Below are positions 53,483-62,877 of a stretch of 64,000 bases of DNA, one piece after another. The notes under the pieces were generated by a model. It saw only the letters and a list, made by a program, of their open reading frames with translations, was not told where the DNA came from and did no database searches. Source of the stretch: Methylosinus sp. C49 (GTDB lineage Bacteria > Pseudomonadota > Alphaproteobacteria > Rhizobiales > Beijerinckiaceae); the NCBI RefSeq assembly GCF_009936375.1, contig NZ_AP022332.1:2512501-2576500 (forward strand). Reading direction: 5' to 3'. Position numbers and translations under genes: made by a program. Every line of letters starts with the position of its first letter. Within the stretch, counting starts at the first letter, position 1.

Positions 53483-54262
53483 TCAACGCGTCAGATAGGG
53501 GATGGCGTAGACGCCGAGCCGCCACAGCAGGAAGAAGAACGCCGCCGCGCCGGCGCCCTGCGCCAGAAATAGAATGGCGCGATAGAGCTTCTCGCCGATT
53601 CCGCCCGGCCGGGGCAGGGCGGGCAGGCTCGCCTTTGGGGCCGCCAGCAGCTTTTTCTTCGCCGCCTCCTCGGTGAAGGCGCGGGCGCCGCCCTGTCCGG
53701 CGAAATCGAAAGCCAGCGCTTTCTCCCGCTCGATCAGCCGATGCGCCATATATTCGGTGATCGCCTCCACCACCGTCGCGATATTTTCGCTTTCGCCTAT
53801 GGTGACGCGGCCGTTGCGCGTGTCCTGCAGGAAACGATAGGTGCGGCGGTCGCGGCCCATTTCGACGAAGCCGACATGATCGATGAAGAGCCGCGGACGA
53901 TCGCCATGCGAGACGCCTATGTCGAAGAGATCGCAATCCTTCGGCGCCTGGGCGAGGACGGGCTCCAAATGATCGCGCAAAATCTCGAGCCGCGCGATCT
54001 CGGCGTCACGAAGATCCGCTAGAACGCCCGAGCGCTCGGCGTTGGCGAGCCGCGCCCGCCGCATCGCGCCGGTCAGATTGGCGACGCGCGTCTCCTTGGT
54101 CTCCGTGGCCAGCGCGCGCTGGCTGGAGCCCCGCTCGGACCGCCTATCCGTCACCAGCGCCGTCGGGGCGGGCGCATCGTCCGTCGTCGCCGGCTGGCCC
54201 TCCCTTTTGGATTCGTCCATCTCACTCATTCGCACGAAAGACCGCATGGCCATCTCATTCAT
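53483..54262 (-). CDS. Protein of unknown function with C-terminal membrane segment
   Basis: A 259-residue protein that I cannot place in a named family. After an acidic, flexible N-terminus (about 1-60) there is a folded part with SGVLADLRDAEIARLEILRDHLEPVL, then FDIGVSHGDRPRLFIDHVGFVEM and TYRFLQDTRNGRVTIGES, an alpha/beta pattern. The C-terminus has one membrane-spanning helix (about 232-252, AILFLAQGAGAAAFFFLLW), so it is probably tail-anchored with most of the protein in the cytoplasm. GAAGG precedes ATG 54262; an in-frame start at 54349 lacks support. It is convergent with the phosphoesterase gene at 52597. Confidence 0.7.
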   Translation of the reverse strand: MNEMAMRSFVRMSEMDESKREGQPATTDDAPAPTALVTDRRSERGSSQRALATETKETRVANLTGAMRRARLANAERSGVLADLRDAEIARLEILRDHLEPVLAQAPKDCDLFDIGVSHGDRPRLFIDHVGFVEMGRDRRTYRFLQDTRNGRVTIGESENIATVVEAITEYMAHRLIEREKALAFDFAGQGGARAFTEEAAKKKLLAAPKASLPALPRPGGIGEKLYRAILFLAQGAGAAAFFFLLWRLGVYAIPYLTR

Positions 54263-54675
54263 TATACCTTCTCGCGACCGAGTTTCGACCGGAAAGAGCC
54301 GCTCACAGCAAAGCTTCGGCCGGGGCTTCGCTCTCATGTAACGAGCCATTATCGGAGGCGAGCGCGTCCTGGTTAGACCGCAAAGGCGGATAAAGCATGG
54401 CCGTCGTTACGAACGCGCCAATAGGATATCGGGAATAATACTGATAATTCGACGCGAATATTATAAGATGGCGCCTGTGTTCCGACGATGTTCCTTGCGG
54501 GCGTCTCTCTGGCCGCGAAAGTCGGAGCGTCCGGGTCGACGGCCGAGCTTGCGGAAGAGTCGACATTTGCGCCGCCATCCGGCAAATCTCCGGCCGACGA
54601 GAGCGGGCGCCCGCAGATTCGCGCGCAGGAGGAGGCCGCAGCCCGCTGCAGGCCGCGCGCAAGCTGGAGACCCCT
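54263..54675. promoter_or_regulatory. 413-bp region between divergent genes
   Basis: No credible gene. An AT-rich block at 54421-54470 (with AATAATACTGATAATTC and ATATTATAAG) stands out in the GC-rich background and is the probable promoter area for one or both flanking genes. I could not define -35/-10 boxes with confidence. Short open frames here have no ribosome binding sites. Confidence 0.4.
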
Positions 54676-57600
54676 ATGGCGCCTCACGAAGCCGGCCTGC
54701 CGACGGCAGGCGTGCGATTTGGGCGGCTCGCATTCGGCGCGATCTGCTCGCTCGTCTCGGCCATGGAGGCGGGTGGCGGCCGCGAGCATATGCTCGTCGC
54801 CGGCTTTTTTGCGGCGACGGCTCTGCTCCTTTTGCGGCCGGCGCAGGGGCGCATCCGCCAGGGCGTCGATTTCGCCATTGATCTCCTCGCCATTGGCGCG
54901 CTCGCCTTGCTTTGCGATCCGGCAGGCGTGCTGTGGCGCGCGCCGGAGGCGCTTTCCGGCCTCTTCACATTGACGCCGATCGGCGCGGGCTCGGCGGTCG
55001 GCCTCTATCTGCTCGGCGTCTCCATTCTACCCGGCTCGCCTTTCGCGCTGCGCGCGGCGCTGTTCCTTCTCCCCTTCCTGTTCAGCCTCCTGGTCGCGCT
55101 CGGCTCACGGGTCATCGGCGAATTGGGCGGGCTGATCTTCCTCGGCCTCGACGTTCCACAGACGGCGCGCGTCATCGCAGCGCGGACGGTCATTGTTTTC
55201 CTGTTGAACGAGGCCGTCATCGTCGGTGCGCCGCTGGCGCTCGGCCGCTATCTGCCGCAGCAATGGCGCCCGCATGGCGTGCTGTTCCTTGCCGCTCTGA
55301 TCGCCGCCGTCACGCCGGAGATCGCCAGCCTCGGCGCGCATCCGCATGTCGCCTTTCTGCCGGCGCCGGTCGCCATCATCGTCGCGGCCCTGCTCGCCGC
55401 CGCCGCGCAGGCCGGTCTTTGGGGCGAAACCTATCTCGTCACTCAGGCCATGGCTGGAATGCTGCGGGGGACGCCCTCGCTTCCCGTCATCGTGCTCAAC
55501 GACTGGAAGACCGGCGCCGCCAAGGGCGCCGTCTATGGCTTCGTCTTCATGGCGCTGCTGCTGGTCGCCGGGCTGATCGTGAGCTTCCCGCCGGCGCTCG
55601 GGCTTCTCGTCGCTGCCGGGCCGGTCGGCGGCGCGCTCATCGGCGCCGCGACCTTCCCGCTGCTGCGCGCCATCGTCGAAAGCACGGATTCGACTCCGCC
55701 CTTCTACGCGAGGCTGCGGCACGAATATGAGCGGATCGCCAATTTCCCGCGCGGCCTCGTCGCCGGCGCGGCGGTGGGGCTCGCGCTGCTCTTCGGCCTG
55801 CCGCACGAGGACGGCGGCGCGCGCTTCCTCTTCGGCGCCGGAGCGGGGCTGCTCGCCTATGCCGGCGTGGACATGGGCTTCGACCTCTATGCTCTGCAGC
55901 AGAAACGCCGCCAGCATTTGCGCAGCTGGCGCGTCTATGCGCTCGGCGCGCTCTTGGGTGGGCTCGTCGGCGGGGCGGTGGCCTGGTATCTCGACGCCGA
56001 TCAGCTTTCGACGATCACCAAGAAATTCTTCGCCTATATCTCGCTGAGCTACGCCGCCGACGGTCGGCCGGTCGCCGATTACGTCATCCGCCCGCTGTTC
56101 TCAAAATGGGGCGCGACCAATCTCGGCTTCGTCGATGGCGGCGTGCGGCTGTTCTTCGACGAGTCGCTGTCGGGCGTCATTCAATGGGTGTTCGCCGCGC
56201 CCTTATTCTCGATCAATCTCTTCTTCCTGACGGCGCTGGTGCGCCGCAGCCTCGCTCCTCTGCGCCAGCTCGCCAGCTGGGAGGGTCTCGACATGCTGGT
56301 CGAGAACGCAGTGCGCGTGCTGCGTTGGGGCCTCTGGATGGCGCCGGTCATCTATTCCTTCCTGAAGGCCTCGCCCGATCCCGCTTGGTACAATCAGGAC
56401 GGGCTCATCCGCACCGGCGTCGCCATATGGATGAATCACGCGCTGCCGGACCAGGATTTCCGCGCCTGGAGCCTCGATATTTTCACGGCTCTGCTCGCTT
56501 ATGACGCGATCCGCGTGCTGATCTGGTTCGACCATATGGGGCTGCGCGTCGCGACCTTGGTAAACCTCTCCTTCGTCGGCGGCGATGTCGCCGACGAAAA
56601 GGCCGCGCGCTTCATCGGCAAGGCGCAGAAAAGCCGCGCCATACCGGAAGGCCTGCGCCGCTTCGCGACCTGGGCGCCGCTGCTGCTGCCTTTCTATATT
56701 CCGCGCGGCGCGGAATGGGATCAGGCCTGGAGCGCGGCCGAGCGCATGACGCATCTGAGGCCGCCATCCTATTCCTATCTCATGGGCGGCTACATGGCCT
56801 ATGCGGGCGCGCTCTCCATCGCGCTGGTGATCTTCCTGCTGATTCAGCTCGCCAAGGCCGGCAAGCTGCCGCTGGAAGGAATCACCGGCGCCGGCGGCGC
56901 GCCCGGCTCCAAGCCCTTCGAGCTGACCAATGGTCTCGTCACCAGCCAATGGTTCGAGGATGGGCAGGGCGCGATGCGCGTCGAGGGCGTCGCGCGCGGC
57001 GGCCCGCCGATCGATCTCACCCGCAGGCCCGACGATCACGCGCATCCGCGCGGACGCTTTCTGTTCTTCCGCGAGGAGGGCCGCGATCTCTGGTCGCTCG
57101 GCTCCGCGCCGACCTGCGCGCGCTGCGAGAAAGTGTCGCTGGAGAGCGAGGGCTGCACTTTCCTCTACGTGCTGATGGAGCAGGGCGGCTTCGCCATAGA
57201 GGCGAAGATTTCGCTCGCGCCCGACGAGGCCGTGGAGATCACGCGCCTGCGCCTCGTCGATCTCGAGCAGCGACCGCGCAAGCTCACCCTCGCGACGCTG
57301 CGCGAATGGGTGCTGAACGAGACCGGCGTCGAGCAGCGCGACGCCGCCTATAACGCCATTCACATCGGCACATGGTTCGTCGGCGGGCTGAATGCGATCA
57401 TCGCGCAGAACCGGCTGCTGAAGGGCGGCGCGCGGCGCGACGTCGATCGTCGCCTTTCGCCGGAGGTCGGCTTTCATGCGATCGGCGCCGGCGAGGGAAC
57501 GCGGCTTCGCCTCATCGGCTATGAGGATGTGAAGGCGCGGTTCTACGGCCTCGGCGCCGCGGGCGCGCCGGACAGCCTCCGAGATGGCGACAAGCCGCGC

Positions 57601-60120
57601 GATCCGTCCGACGAAGGCCTGCTGTTCGGCTTCGAGCCGATCGCCAGCCTGCGCGCTGAGCTAGATATTGCGGCCGGCGGCGCGGCGGAGATCGTCATCG
57701 TCGACGGCTGGGCGCGCGACATTGGCGCCGCGACGCGCACGATCGCCAAGCATCTCTCCCGCGACTTCGATTTCGCGAGCGTGGAGGCGGCGCTGGCGCG
57801 CAAGCGCGCGCTGCTGCATCCGCCGGCGCCGGCCGAGCATCGCTACGCCTTGTCCGAGGACGGCCGCAGCCTGACGCTGCGTCCCGACACGCCGCGCCTC
57901 TACGCCCATGTGATCGCCAATGCGGTCGGGCAGGGCGCCGTGCTCGGCAATCATGGCGATATTTATTCCTTCCACGGCAATTCGCGGCTCAACAGCCTGA
58001 CGCCCTTCCGCATGGGCGAGGGCCGCATGACGCCGGCGGGCCAGGCCATCTATGTCTATGACCTCGCCCGTCAGGACGCGCATTCGGCGACCTTCGCGCC
58101 GCTGCGCCGACGCGACGCCGAGCATGAGGTCGAGTACGGCCTCGGCTATGCGATCTATCGCTCGAGCCGCGACGATCTCGAGCTCGAGCTGACCGTCTTC
58201 GTCCCGCCGGACCTGCCGGTGGAAATCAAGCTGCTGCGCATCATCAACCGGCGCGATCACGAGCGTCTGTTGCAGATCACGCCGGCGATGGAGATTGTCC
58301 TTGCCGAGACGCCGAACGAAAGCCTCGGCCGCGTCGAGGCGGTCGCTGGCGAGAATGAGCGCGCGCTCTACTTTCGCAATCCTGACAATAATTTCGTCCA
58401 GGGCTGGGCCTTCGTCTCGACATCCGTCCCGGCGGAATTCGCTGAGACCTCGCGGCGGCGCTTCCTCGGTCATGAGAGCCGCGACCCGGCGCTTCCCTAT
58501 ATGGTCGAGCACGGCCATCCCGACGCCGGCGCGCCGGAGCATCAGCGCAAGGTCGCGAGTTTCTCCGGCGCGCTCGACGTTCCTGCGCATGGCGAATCTC
58601 TCGTCGTCGTCGCCATGGGGCAGACGCCGACGCTCGAAAGCTCCAAGATTCTCGCCGCCCTTGCCAGCGACCCGGCCTATGCCGCGCGCGCGTTGGAAGA
58701 GACCAAGCGCGATTGGGAGCAGCGCCTCGGCGTGTTGCGGGTGAAGACCAATCGGCCGGAGTTCGACCGGCTGGTGAACGACTGGCTTCCCTATCAGCTG
58801 CTCGTCTCGCGGCTCTGGGGCCGCTCCGGCCCGGCGCAGCGCTCGGGCGCCACCGGCTATCGCGATCAACTGCAAGACGTGCTGCCGCTGATTCATCTCG
58901 CGCCGGAGCTCGCCCGCGCGCAGATTTTGAAGCACGCCGCTCATCAGTTCATCGAGGGCGATGCGGTGAAATGGTGGCATGACGCGCCGGACGGCGGCTG
59001 CGGCATCGCCGACCGCACCCACGCCTCCGACCCGCATCTATGGCTGCCCTATCTGACGATCCGCTATGTGAAGGGAACGGGCGACGACGCCATTCTCGAC
59101 GCGATCGAGCCCTTCCTCGAGGCGGAGCCGACGCCGCCCGATCGGGAAGGAAACGCCAGCGTGCCGCTGACCTCGCGCGACAAGGACACGTTGCTCGGCC
59201 ATTGCGCGCGGGCGATCGACTATTCGCTGGATCGCTTCGGCGCTCATGGCCTGCCGTTGATGGGGACGGGCGACTGGGACGACGGGCTCAATCTGCTCGG
59301 CGCGCAGGGACGCGGCGAGAGCGTCTGGGTCGGCTTCTTCCTGCATGGAATTCTCGTCGATATCGGGCCTTTGTTCGAGACGCGCGGCGACGTCGAACGC
59401 GCGGCTCGCTATCGCGAGCGCGCCGAGGCGCTACGCGCCGCGCTCGATTCCTGCTGGCGCGGCGATCGTTTCCTGCGCGCCTATGCGGATGATGGAAGCG
59501 AAGTCGCGCCGATGAGCGCCATGACCGCCTCCTGGCCGATCCTCTCCGGCGCGGTGGATTTCGCGCGCGGCAAGGAGACTCTCGATAATGCGTTGGCGGC
59601 GCTCGCGCGGCCGGATCGCATATTGCTGGTGACGCCGTTCTTCGATGAGAACTCGCGTCCCTATCCCGGCCGCAGCGCCGAATATCCGCCGGGCGTACGC
59701 GAGAATGGCGGCCAATATTCGCATGGCGTCTCCTGGCTGATCGACGCGCTGACGCGCCTCGCGCTGGAGGCCGCCGCCGGCGGCGATCACGCGCAATCCG
59801 ACGCGCTGTTCGCGCGCGCGTGGGACGCCTGGTTCGCCATCTCGCCGCTGTCGCGCCTCACGACGCCGGAGCAGGCCGATATCTACGGCCTCGCGCCGCA
59901 TCAGCAGCCGGCCGACGTCTATGAGGGCGAGGGCTATGAGGGCCGCGGCGGCTGGAGCTGGTACACGGGCGCCGCCGCGCGCATGCTGTCCGCCGCCTAT
60001 GGGCTGCTCGGCCTGGAAATGATCGACGGCGAGCTCAGCCTGCGTCCCGACGCCTTCCAACCCAAAGGCGATTTGAAGCTCGAGAGCGTCACTTGGCGCG
60101 GAACGAGCTTCTCCGCCTGA
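54676..60120 (+). CDS. Large membrane-anchored GH94 protein, related to the C-terminal half of cyclic beta-1,2-glucan synthase
   Basis: An 1814-residue protein. Residues 1 to about 730 hold roughly 15 hydrophobic segments. The rest matches the C-terminal half of NdvB/ChvB/Cgs: two beta-sandwich modules (starting near 748, FELTNGLVTSQWFED, and near 1054, HRYALSEDGRSLTLRPD) and a GH94 (alpha/alpha)6 barrel with GYRDQLQDVLPLIHL, DAVKWWHDAPDGG and the general-acid loop TGDWDDGLN (Asp1536). In cyclic glucan synthases GH94 sets chain length by phosphorolysis, but the GT84 transferase domain is not visible here and the membrane region differs. It may be a phosphorylase or a glucan-modifying enzyme. 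GGAG at 54666-54669 supports ATG 54676. Confidence 0.82.
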   Translation: MAPHEAGLPTAGVRFGRLAFGAICSLVSAMEAGGGREHMLVAGFFAATALLLLRPAQGRIRQGVDFAIDLLAIGALALLCDPAGVLWRAPEALSGLFTLTPIGAGSAVGLYLLGVSILPGSPFALRAALFLLPFLFSLLVALGSRVIGELGGLIFLGLDVPQTARVIAARTVIVFLLNEAVIVGAPLALGRYLPQQWRPHGVLFLAALIAAVTPEIASLGAHPHVAFLPAPVAIIVAALLAAAAQAGLWGETYLVTQAMAGMLRGTPSLPVIVLNDWKTGAAKGAVYGFVFMALLLVAGLIVSFPPALGLLVAAGPVGGALIGAATFPLLRAIVESTDSTPPFYARLRHEYERIANFPRGLVAGAAVGLALLFGLPHEDGGARFLFGAGAGLLAYAGVDMGFDLYALQQKRRQHLRSWRVYALGALLGGLVGGAVAWYLDADQLSTITKKFFAYISLSYAADGRPVADYVIRPLFSKWGATNLGFVDGGVRLFFDESLSGVIQWVFAAPLFSINLFFLTALVRRSLAPLRQLASWEGLDMLVENAVRVLRWGLWMAPVIYSFLKASPDPAWYNQDGLIRTGVAIWMNHALPDQDFRAWSLDIFTALLAYDAIRVLIWFDHMGLRVATLVNLSFVGGDVADEKAARFIGKAQKSRAIPEGLRRFATWAPLLLPFYIPRGAEWDQAWSAAERMTHLRPPSYSYLMGGYMAYAGALSIALVIFLLIQLAKAGKLPLEGITGAGGAPGSKPFELTNGLVTSQWFEDGQGAMRVEGVARGGPPIDLTRRPDDHAHPRGRFLFFREEGRDLWSLGSAPTCARCEKVSLESEGCTFLYVLMEQGGFAIEAKISLAPDEAVEITRLRLVDLEQRPRKLTLATLREWVLNETGVEQRDAAYNAIHIGTWFVGGLNAIIAQNRLLKGGARRDVDRRLSPEVGFHAIGAGEGTRLRLIGYEDVKARFYGLGAAGAPDSLRDGDKPRDPSDEGLLFGFEPIASLRAELDIAAGGAAEIVIVDGWARDIGAATRTIAKHLSRDFDFASVEAALARKRALLHPPAPAEHRYALSEDGRSLTLRPDTPRLYAHVIANAVGQGAVLGNHGDIYSFHGNSRLNSLTPFRMGEGRMTPAGQAIYVYDLARQDAHSATFAPLRRRDAEHEVEYGLGYAIYRSSRDDLELELTVFVPPDLPVEIKLLRIINRRDHERLLQITPAMEIVLAETPNESLGRVEAVAGENERALYFRNPDNNFVQGWAFVSTSVPAEFAETSRRRFLGHESRDPALPYMVEHGHPDAGAPEHQRKVASFSGALDVPAHGESLVVVAMGQTPTLESSKILAALASDPAYAARALEETKRDWEQRLGVLRVKTNRPEFDRLVNDWLPYQLLVSRLWGRSGPAQRSGATGYRDQLQDVLPLIHLAPELARAQILKHAAHQFIEGDAVKWWHDAPDGGCGIADRTHASDPHLWLPYLTIRYVKGTGDDAILDAIEPFLEAEPTPPDREGNASVPLTSRDKDTLLGHCARAIDYSLDRFGAHGLPLMGTGDWDDGLNLLGAQGRGESVWVGFFLHGILVDIGPLFETRGDVERAARYRERAEALRAALDSCWRGDRFLRAYADDGSEVAPMSAMTASWPILSGAVDFARGKETLDNALAALARPDRILLVTPFFDENSRPYPGRSAEYPPGVRENGGQYSHGVSWLIDALTRLALEAAAGGDHAQSDALFARAWDAWFAISPLSRLTTPEQADIYGLAPHQQPADVYEGEGYEGRGGWSWYTGAAARMLSAAYGLLGLEMIDGELSLRPDAFQPKGDLKLESVTWRGTSFSA

Positions 60121-60245
60121 AGCGTATCTTTTCACCATGAATCGGCGTCCGCGGCGCGGACGCTTGTGGACAAATTGATTTCATTTTAGCGTTTCGTAGC
60201 TCGATCGGCAGCTTGCGCTCGGGCCTCGATGCGGCGTTTTTCTTC

Positions 60246-61112
60246 ATGAGTTCATGGGCGCGTATCTGCTCCTGTGTCGCGGCGCTGTCGTTTCTACAAT
60301 CGACTGCGTGCCGCGCCGGCGCGTTTCTGCAAAAGCCGGGCGAGGGGATCGTCATCCTCTCGACCAGCTTCGCCGACGCCCATAAGGCCTATGACTCGCG
60401 CGGCAAGCTCGTCGCCGCGCCCTCCTATGCCAAATTCGAGACGCAGGCCTATGTCGAATATGGTCTCATCGACGAGATCACATTCGTCGCAGAGTCGAGC
60501 TATATGCGCTTTCGCGGCGCCAATGAGCAGCGCCAGCTCGAGCAATTGCAATATCTGAAGGCGGAAGCGATCGCCGGCGCGCCGCTCTATCTGCCGCCCG
60601 GACTCGGCGGCGGCGCGCGCTACGAGGGGCTCGGCGCCGGCTGGATCGGCGCCCGCCTGCGGCTGCTCGAATGGGGCGCGACCATTCTCTCCGTGCAAGG
60701 AAGCCTGCGCGCCGCGACGCCCGCCGCGCAGACCTATCTCGACATGAAGCGGCGATTGCAGGAGGATGTGCGTCTGCAATTGGGCTGGCCAATCGAGATT
60801 TTCGGTCTTTCCGGTTTCAGCGACATGCAACTCGGCTATCGCTCTCTCGGCCAGAGCGGCGATGAGATACGCGGCGAGATGACGTTCGGCCTGCGGCCGT
60901 TCGACGGCGTGCTGCTGCTGGCGCAGAGCTTTTTCTCCTTCTCTCCTTGGAATGGCTCCGCGCCCTTCATGTCCTCGCAAAAGGCTCAAGTGAGCGCGGT
61001 TTACGACCTCACCCGCGAGGTCGCGATGCAGCTCGGCATTCGCGCCTCACTTCGCGGCGTCAATGATTCCGCCGAGCGCGGATTGCTCGGCGCCCTATGG
61101 TATAGGTTCTGA
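60246..61112 (+). CDS. Putative outer-membrane beta-barrel protein
   Basis: A 288-residue exported protein with a signal peptide (SWARICSCVAALSFLQSTACRAGA). The mature part is made of alternating amphipathic strands such as KFETQAYVEYGLIDEITFVAESSY, GWIGARLRLLEWGATILSVQGSL and AVYDLTREVAMQLGIRASL, and ends in WYRF, the terminal aromatic required for BAM-mediated insertion. It is probably a 12-14-strand barrel. ATG 60246 gives a clean signal peptide, though it lacks a clear ribosome binding site. It follows the GH94 gene by 125 bases and precedes mobA by 24, so it may be cotranscribed with either. No substrate can be assigned. Confidence 0.75.
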   Translation: MSSWARICSCVAALSFLQSTACRAGAFLQKPGEGIVILSTSFADAHKAYDSRGKLVAAPSYAKFETQAYVEYGLIDEITFVAESSYMRFRGANEQRQLEQLQYLKAEAIAGAPLYLPPGLGGGARYEGLGAGWIGARLRLLEWGATILSVQGSLRAATPAAQTYLDMKRRLQEDVRLQLGWPIEIFGLSGFSDMQLGYRSLGQSGDEIRGEMTFGLRPFDGVLLLAQSFFSFSPWNGSAPFMSSQKAQVSAVYDLTREVAMQLGIRASLRGVNDSAERGLLGALWYRF

Positions 61113-61136
61113 GGCGGACCGCCGGGCGAGGGGAAG

Positions 61137-61763
61137 ATGACACGCTGTTTCGGACTCATTCTGGCCGGCGGCCAGGCGCGGCGCATGGGCGGCGTCGCCA
61201 AGCCGTTGATCGAGGTCGGCGGCGCGCCCATCCTCGAGCATGTCTTGCGCCGGCTTGCGCCGCAATGCGTGCGCCTCGCGCTCAACGCCAATGGCGATCC
61301 GGCGCGCTACGCCGCCTTCCATCTGCCGATCGTGCCGGATGAGGTGGAGGGTTTTGCGGGGCCGCTCGCCGGCGTGCTCGCCGGCCTCGATCATGTCGCC
61401 GCCAATTTCCCGGACATTCCGCTCATGCTGAGCGTTCCGGCGGACACGCCTTTTGTTCCGCTCGATCTCGCCCAGCGTCTCGCCAGCGCGCGCGCCGAGG
61501 CGAAGGCGGAGATCGCCGTGGCCGCATCCGGCGACCGCGCGCATCACGCCGTCGCACTATGGCCTGTCGCGCTGCGCGAGGAACTGCGCCATGCGCTGGT
61601 GAAGGAGGATTTGCGCAAAGTCTCGGGCTTCATCGAGCGCTACGCCAACACGCAAGTCGAGTGGAGCGATGCGCCCTATGATCCGTTCTTCAACGTCAAC
61701 CGGCCGGAGGACGTCGAGACGGCCGAGCGCATAGCGGCGAGCCTCGAGGCTCAGCGGTCGTAA
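61137..61763 (+). CDS. mobA: Molybdenum cofactor guanylyltransferase
   Basis: MobA attaches GMP to Mo-molybdopterin, giving the guanine dinucleotide cofactor of DMSO-reductase-family enzymes such as formate dehydrogenase. The 208-residue protein has the nucleotidyltransferase loop LILAGGQARRMGG, the PLIEVGGAPILEHVLRRL strand-helix, GPLAGVLAGLDH, the metal-binding VPADTPFVP and the C-terminal PFFNVNRPEDVE, all characteristic of MobA. The start ATG 61137 has GAGGGGAAG upstream. It lies 24 bases after the outer-membrane protein gene. No other molybdenum cofactor genes are in the window. Confidence 0.94.
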   Translation: MTRCFGLILAGGQARRMGGVAKPLIEVGGAPILEHVLRRLAPQCVRLALNANGDPARYAAFHLPIVPDEVEGFAGPLAGVLAGLDHVAANFPDIPLMLSVPADTPFVPLDLAQRLASARAEAKAEIAVAASGDRAHHAVALWPVALREELRHALVKEDLRKVSGFIERYANTQVEWSDAPYDPFFNVNRPEDVETAERIAASLEAQRS

Positions 61764-61776
61764 GCGGCGAGACGCC

Positions 61777-62808
61777 TCACGCAAACCCCGGATCGATCGT
61801 CCCCGTCCGCTCGAGCCAAGCCGGCGTCGGCAGATTCTGCCCGCGCAAAAAGTCGAGATTGTAGAGCTTCGAGGCGTAGCGCGTGCCGAGATCGGCGAGG
61901 ATTGTCACGATCGTATGGCCGGGGCCGAGCTCCTTGGCGAGGCGGATCGCGCCCGCCACATTGACGCCCGAGGAACCGCCGAGCAGCAGGCCTTCATTCT
62001 CGGCGAGGTCGAAGAGAATGGGCAGGGCCTCCGTGTCCGGGATCTGATAGGCGAGATCGATCGGCGCGCCCTCGAGATTGGCGGTGATGCGGCCTTGGCC
62101 GATGCCCTCGGTGATGGAGGAGCCCGAGGCCTTCAGGTCGCCGGTCGTGTAATAGGAATAGAGCGCCGCGCCGAGCGGATCGGCGATGGCGATTTTCACG
62201 GAGGGCTTGCGCTCCTTCAGCGCAATGCCGATGCCCGCGAGCGTGCCGCCCGTGCCCACCGCGCAGACGAAACCGTCGATCTCGCCCTCGGTCTGCGCGA
62301 AAATCTCCGGCCCGGTGCCGCGAATATGGGCGTCGCGATTGGCCACATTGTCGAATTGATTGGCCCAGATCGCCCCCTCTAGCGTCTCTTTGGCCAGCCG
62401 CTCGGCGAGGCGGCCGGAGAGCTTCACATAATTATTGGGATTGGCATAAGGGACCGCCGGCACCTCGACCAGCTGCGCGCCTTGAAGGCGCAGCGTGTCC
62501 TTCTTCTCCTGGCTCTGCGTCTGCGGAATCACGATGACGGTGCGGAAGCCGAGCGCATTGGCGACCAGCGCGAGGCCGATGCCGGTATTGCCGGCCGTGC
62601 CCTCGACGATGGTTCCGCCCGGCTTCAGCGAGCCCTCCGCTATGGCGGCCTGGACGATGGAGAGCGCGGCGCGGTCCTTCACCGAGCCGCCCGGATTCAT
62701 GAATTCGGCCTTGCCAAGAATGCGGCAGCCCGTGGCCTTGGACGCCGCCTTCAATTCGATGAGCGGAGTATTGCCGATCGCTTCGATGACATTGGCGGCG
62801 AATTTCAT
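61777..62808 (-). CDS. cysK: Cysteine synthase A (O-acetylserine sulfhydrylase)
   Basis: A PLP enzyme that makes cysteine from O-acetylserine and sulfide. The 343-residue protein has the lysine that binds PLP in FMNPGGSVKDRAA, the asparagine loop EGTAGNTGIGLALVA, the phosphate-binding GTGGTLAGIG and GGSSGVNVAGAI near the C-terminus. It is longer than E. coli CysK (323) and belongs to the form common in rhizobia. A related thiol synthase such as cystathionine beta-synthase-like enzyme is less likely, as there is no regulatory domain. ATG 62808 with an upstream AGGA is chosen over in-frame 62868. It is convergent with mobA and divergent from nothing on its 5' side. Confidence 0.92.
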   Translation of the reverse strand: MKFAANVIEAIGNTPLIELKAASKATGCRILGKAEFMNPGGSVKDRAALSIVQAAIAEGSLKPGGTIVEGTAGNTGIGLALVANALGFRTVIVIPQTQSQEKKDTLRLQGAQLVEVPAVPYANPNNYVKLSGRLAERLAKETLEGAIWANQFDNVANRDAHIRGTGPEIFAQTEGEIDGFVCAVGTGGTLAGIGIALKERKPSVKIAIADPLGAALYSYYTTGDLKASGSSITEGIGQGRITANLEGAPIDLAYQIPDTEALPILFDLAENEGLLLGGSSGVNVAGAIRLAKELGPGHTIVTILADLGTRYASKLYNLDFLRGQNLPTPAWLERTGTIDPGFA

Positions 62809-62877
62809 GTCGGACCCGTCCTTTACGCGCGAATAATCCGCGCTAGCCGATAGAGTGTGAGGAAGCAAGGATTATTC

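Noticed and set aside
57661-59037. 458-codon open frame on minus opposite the GH94 gene
   Set aside because: Antisense shadow; the GH94 modules on plus are unambiguous.
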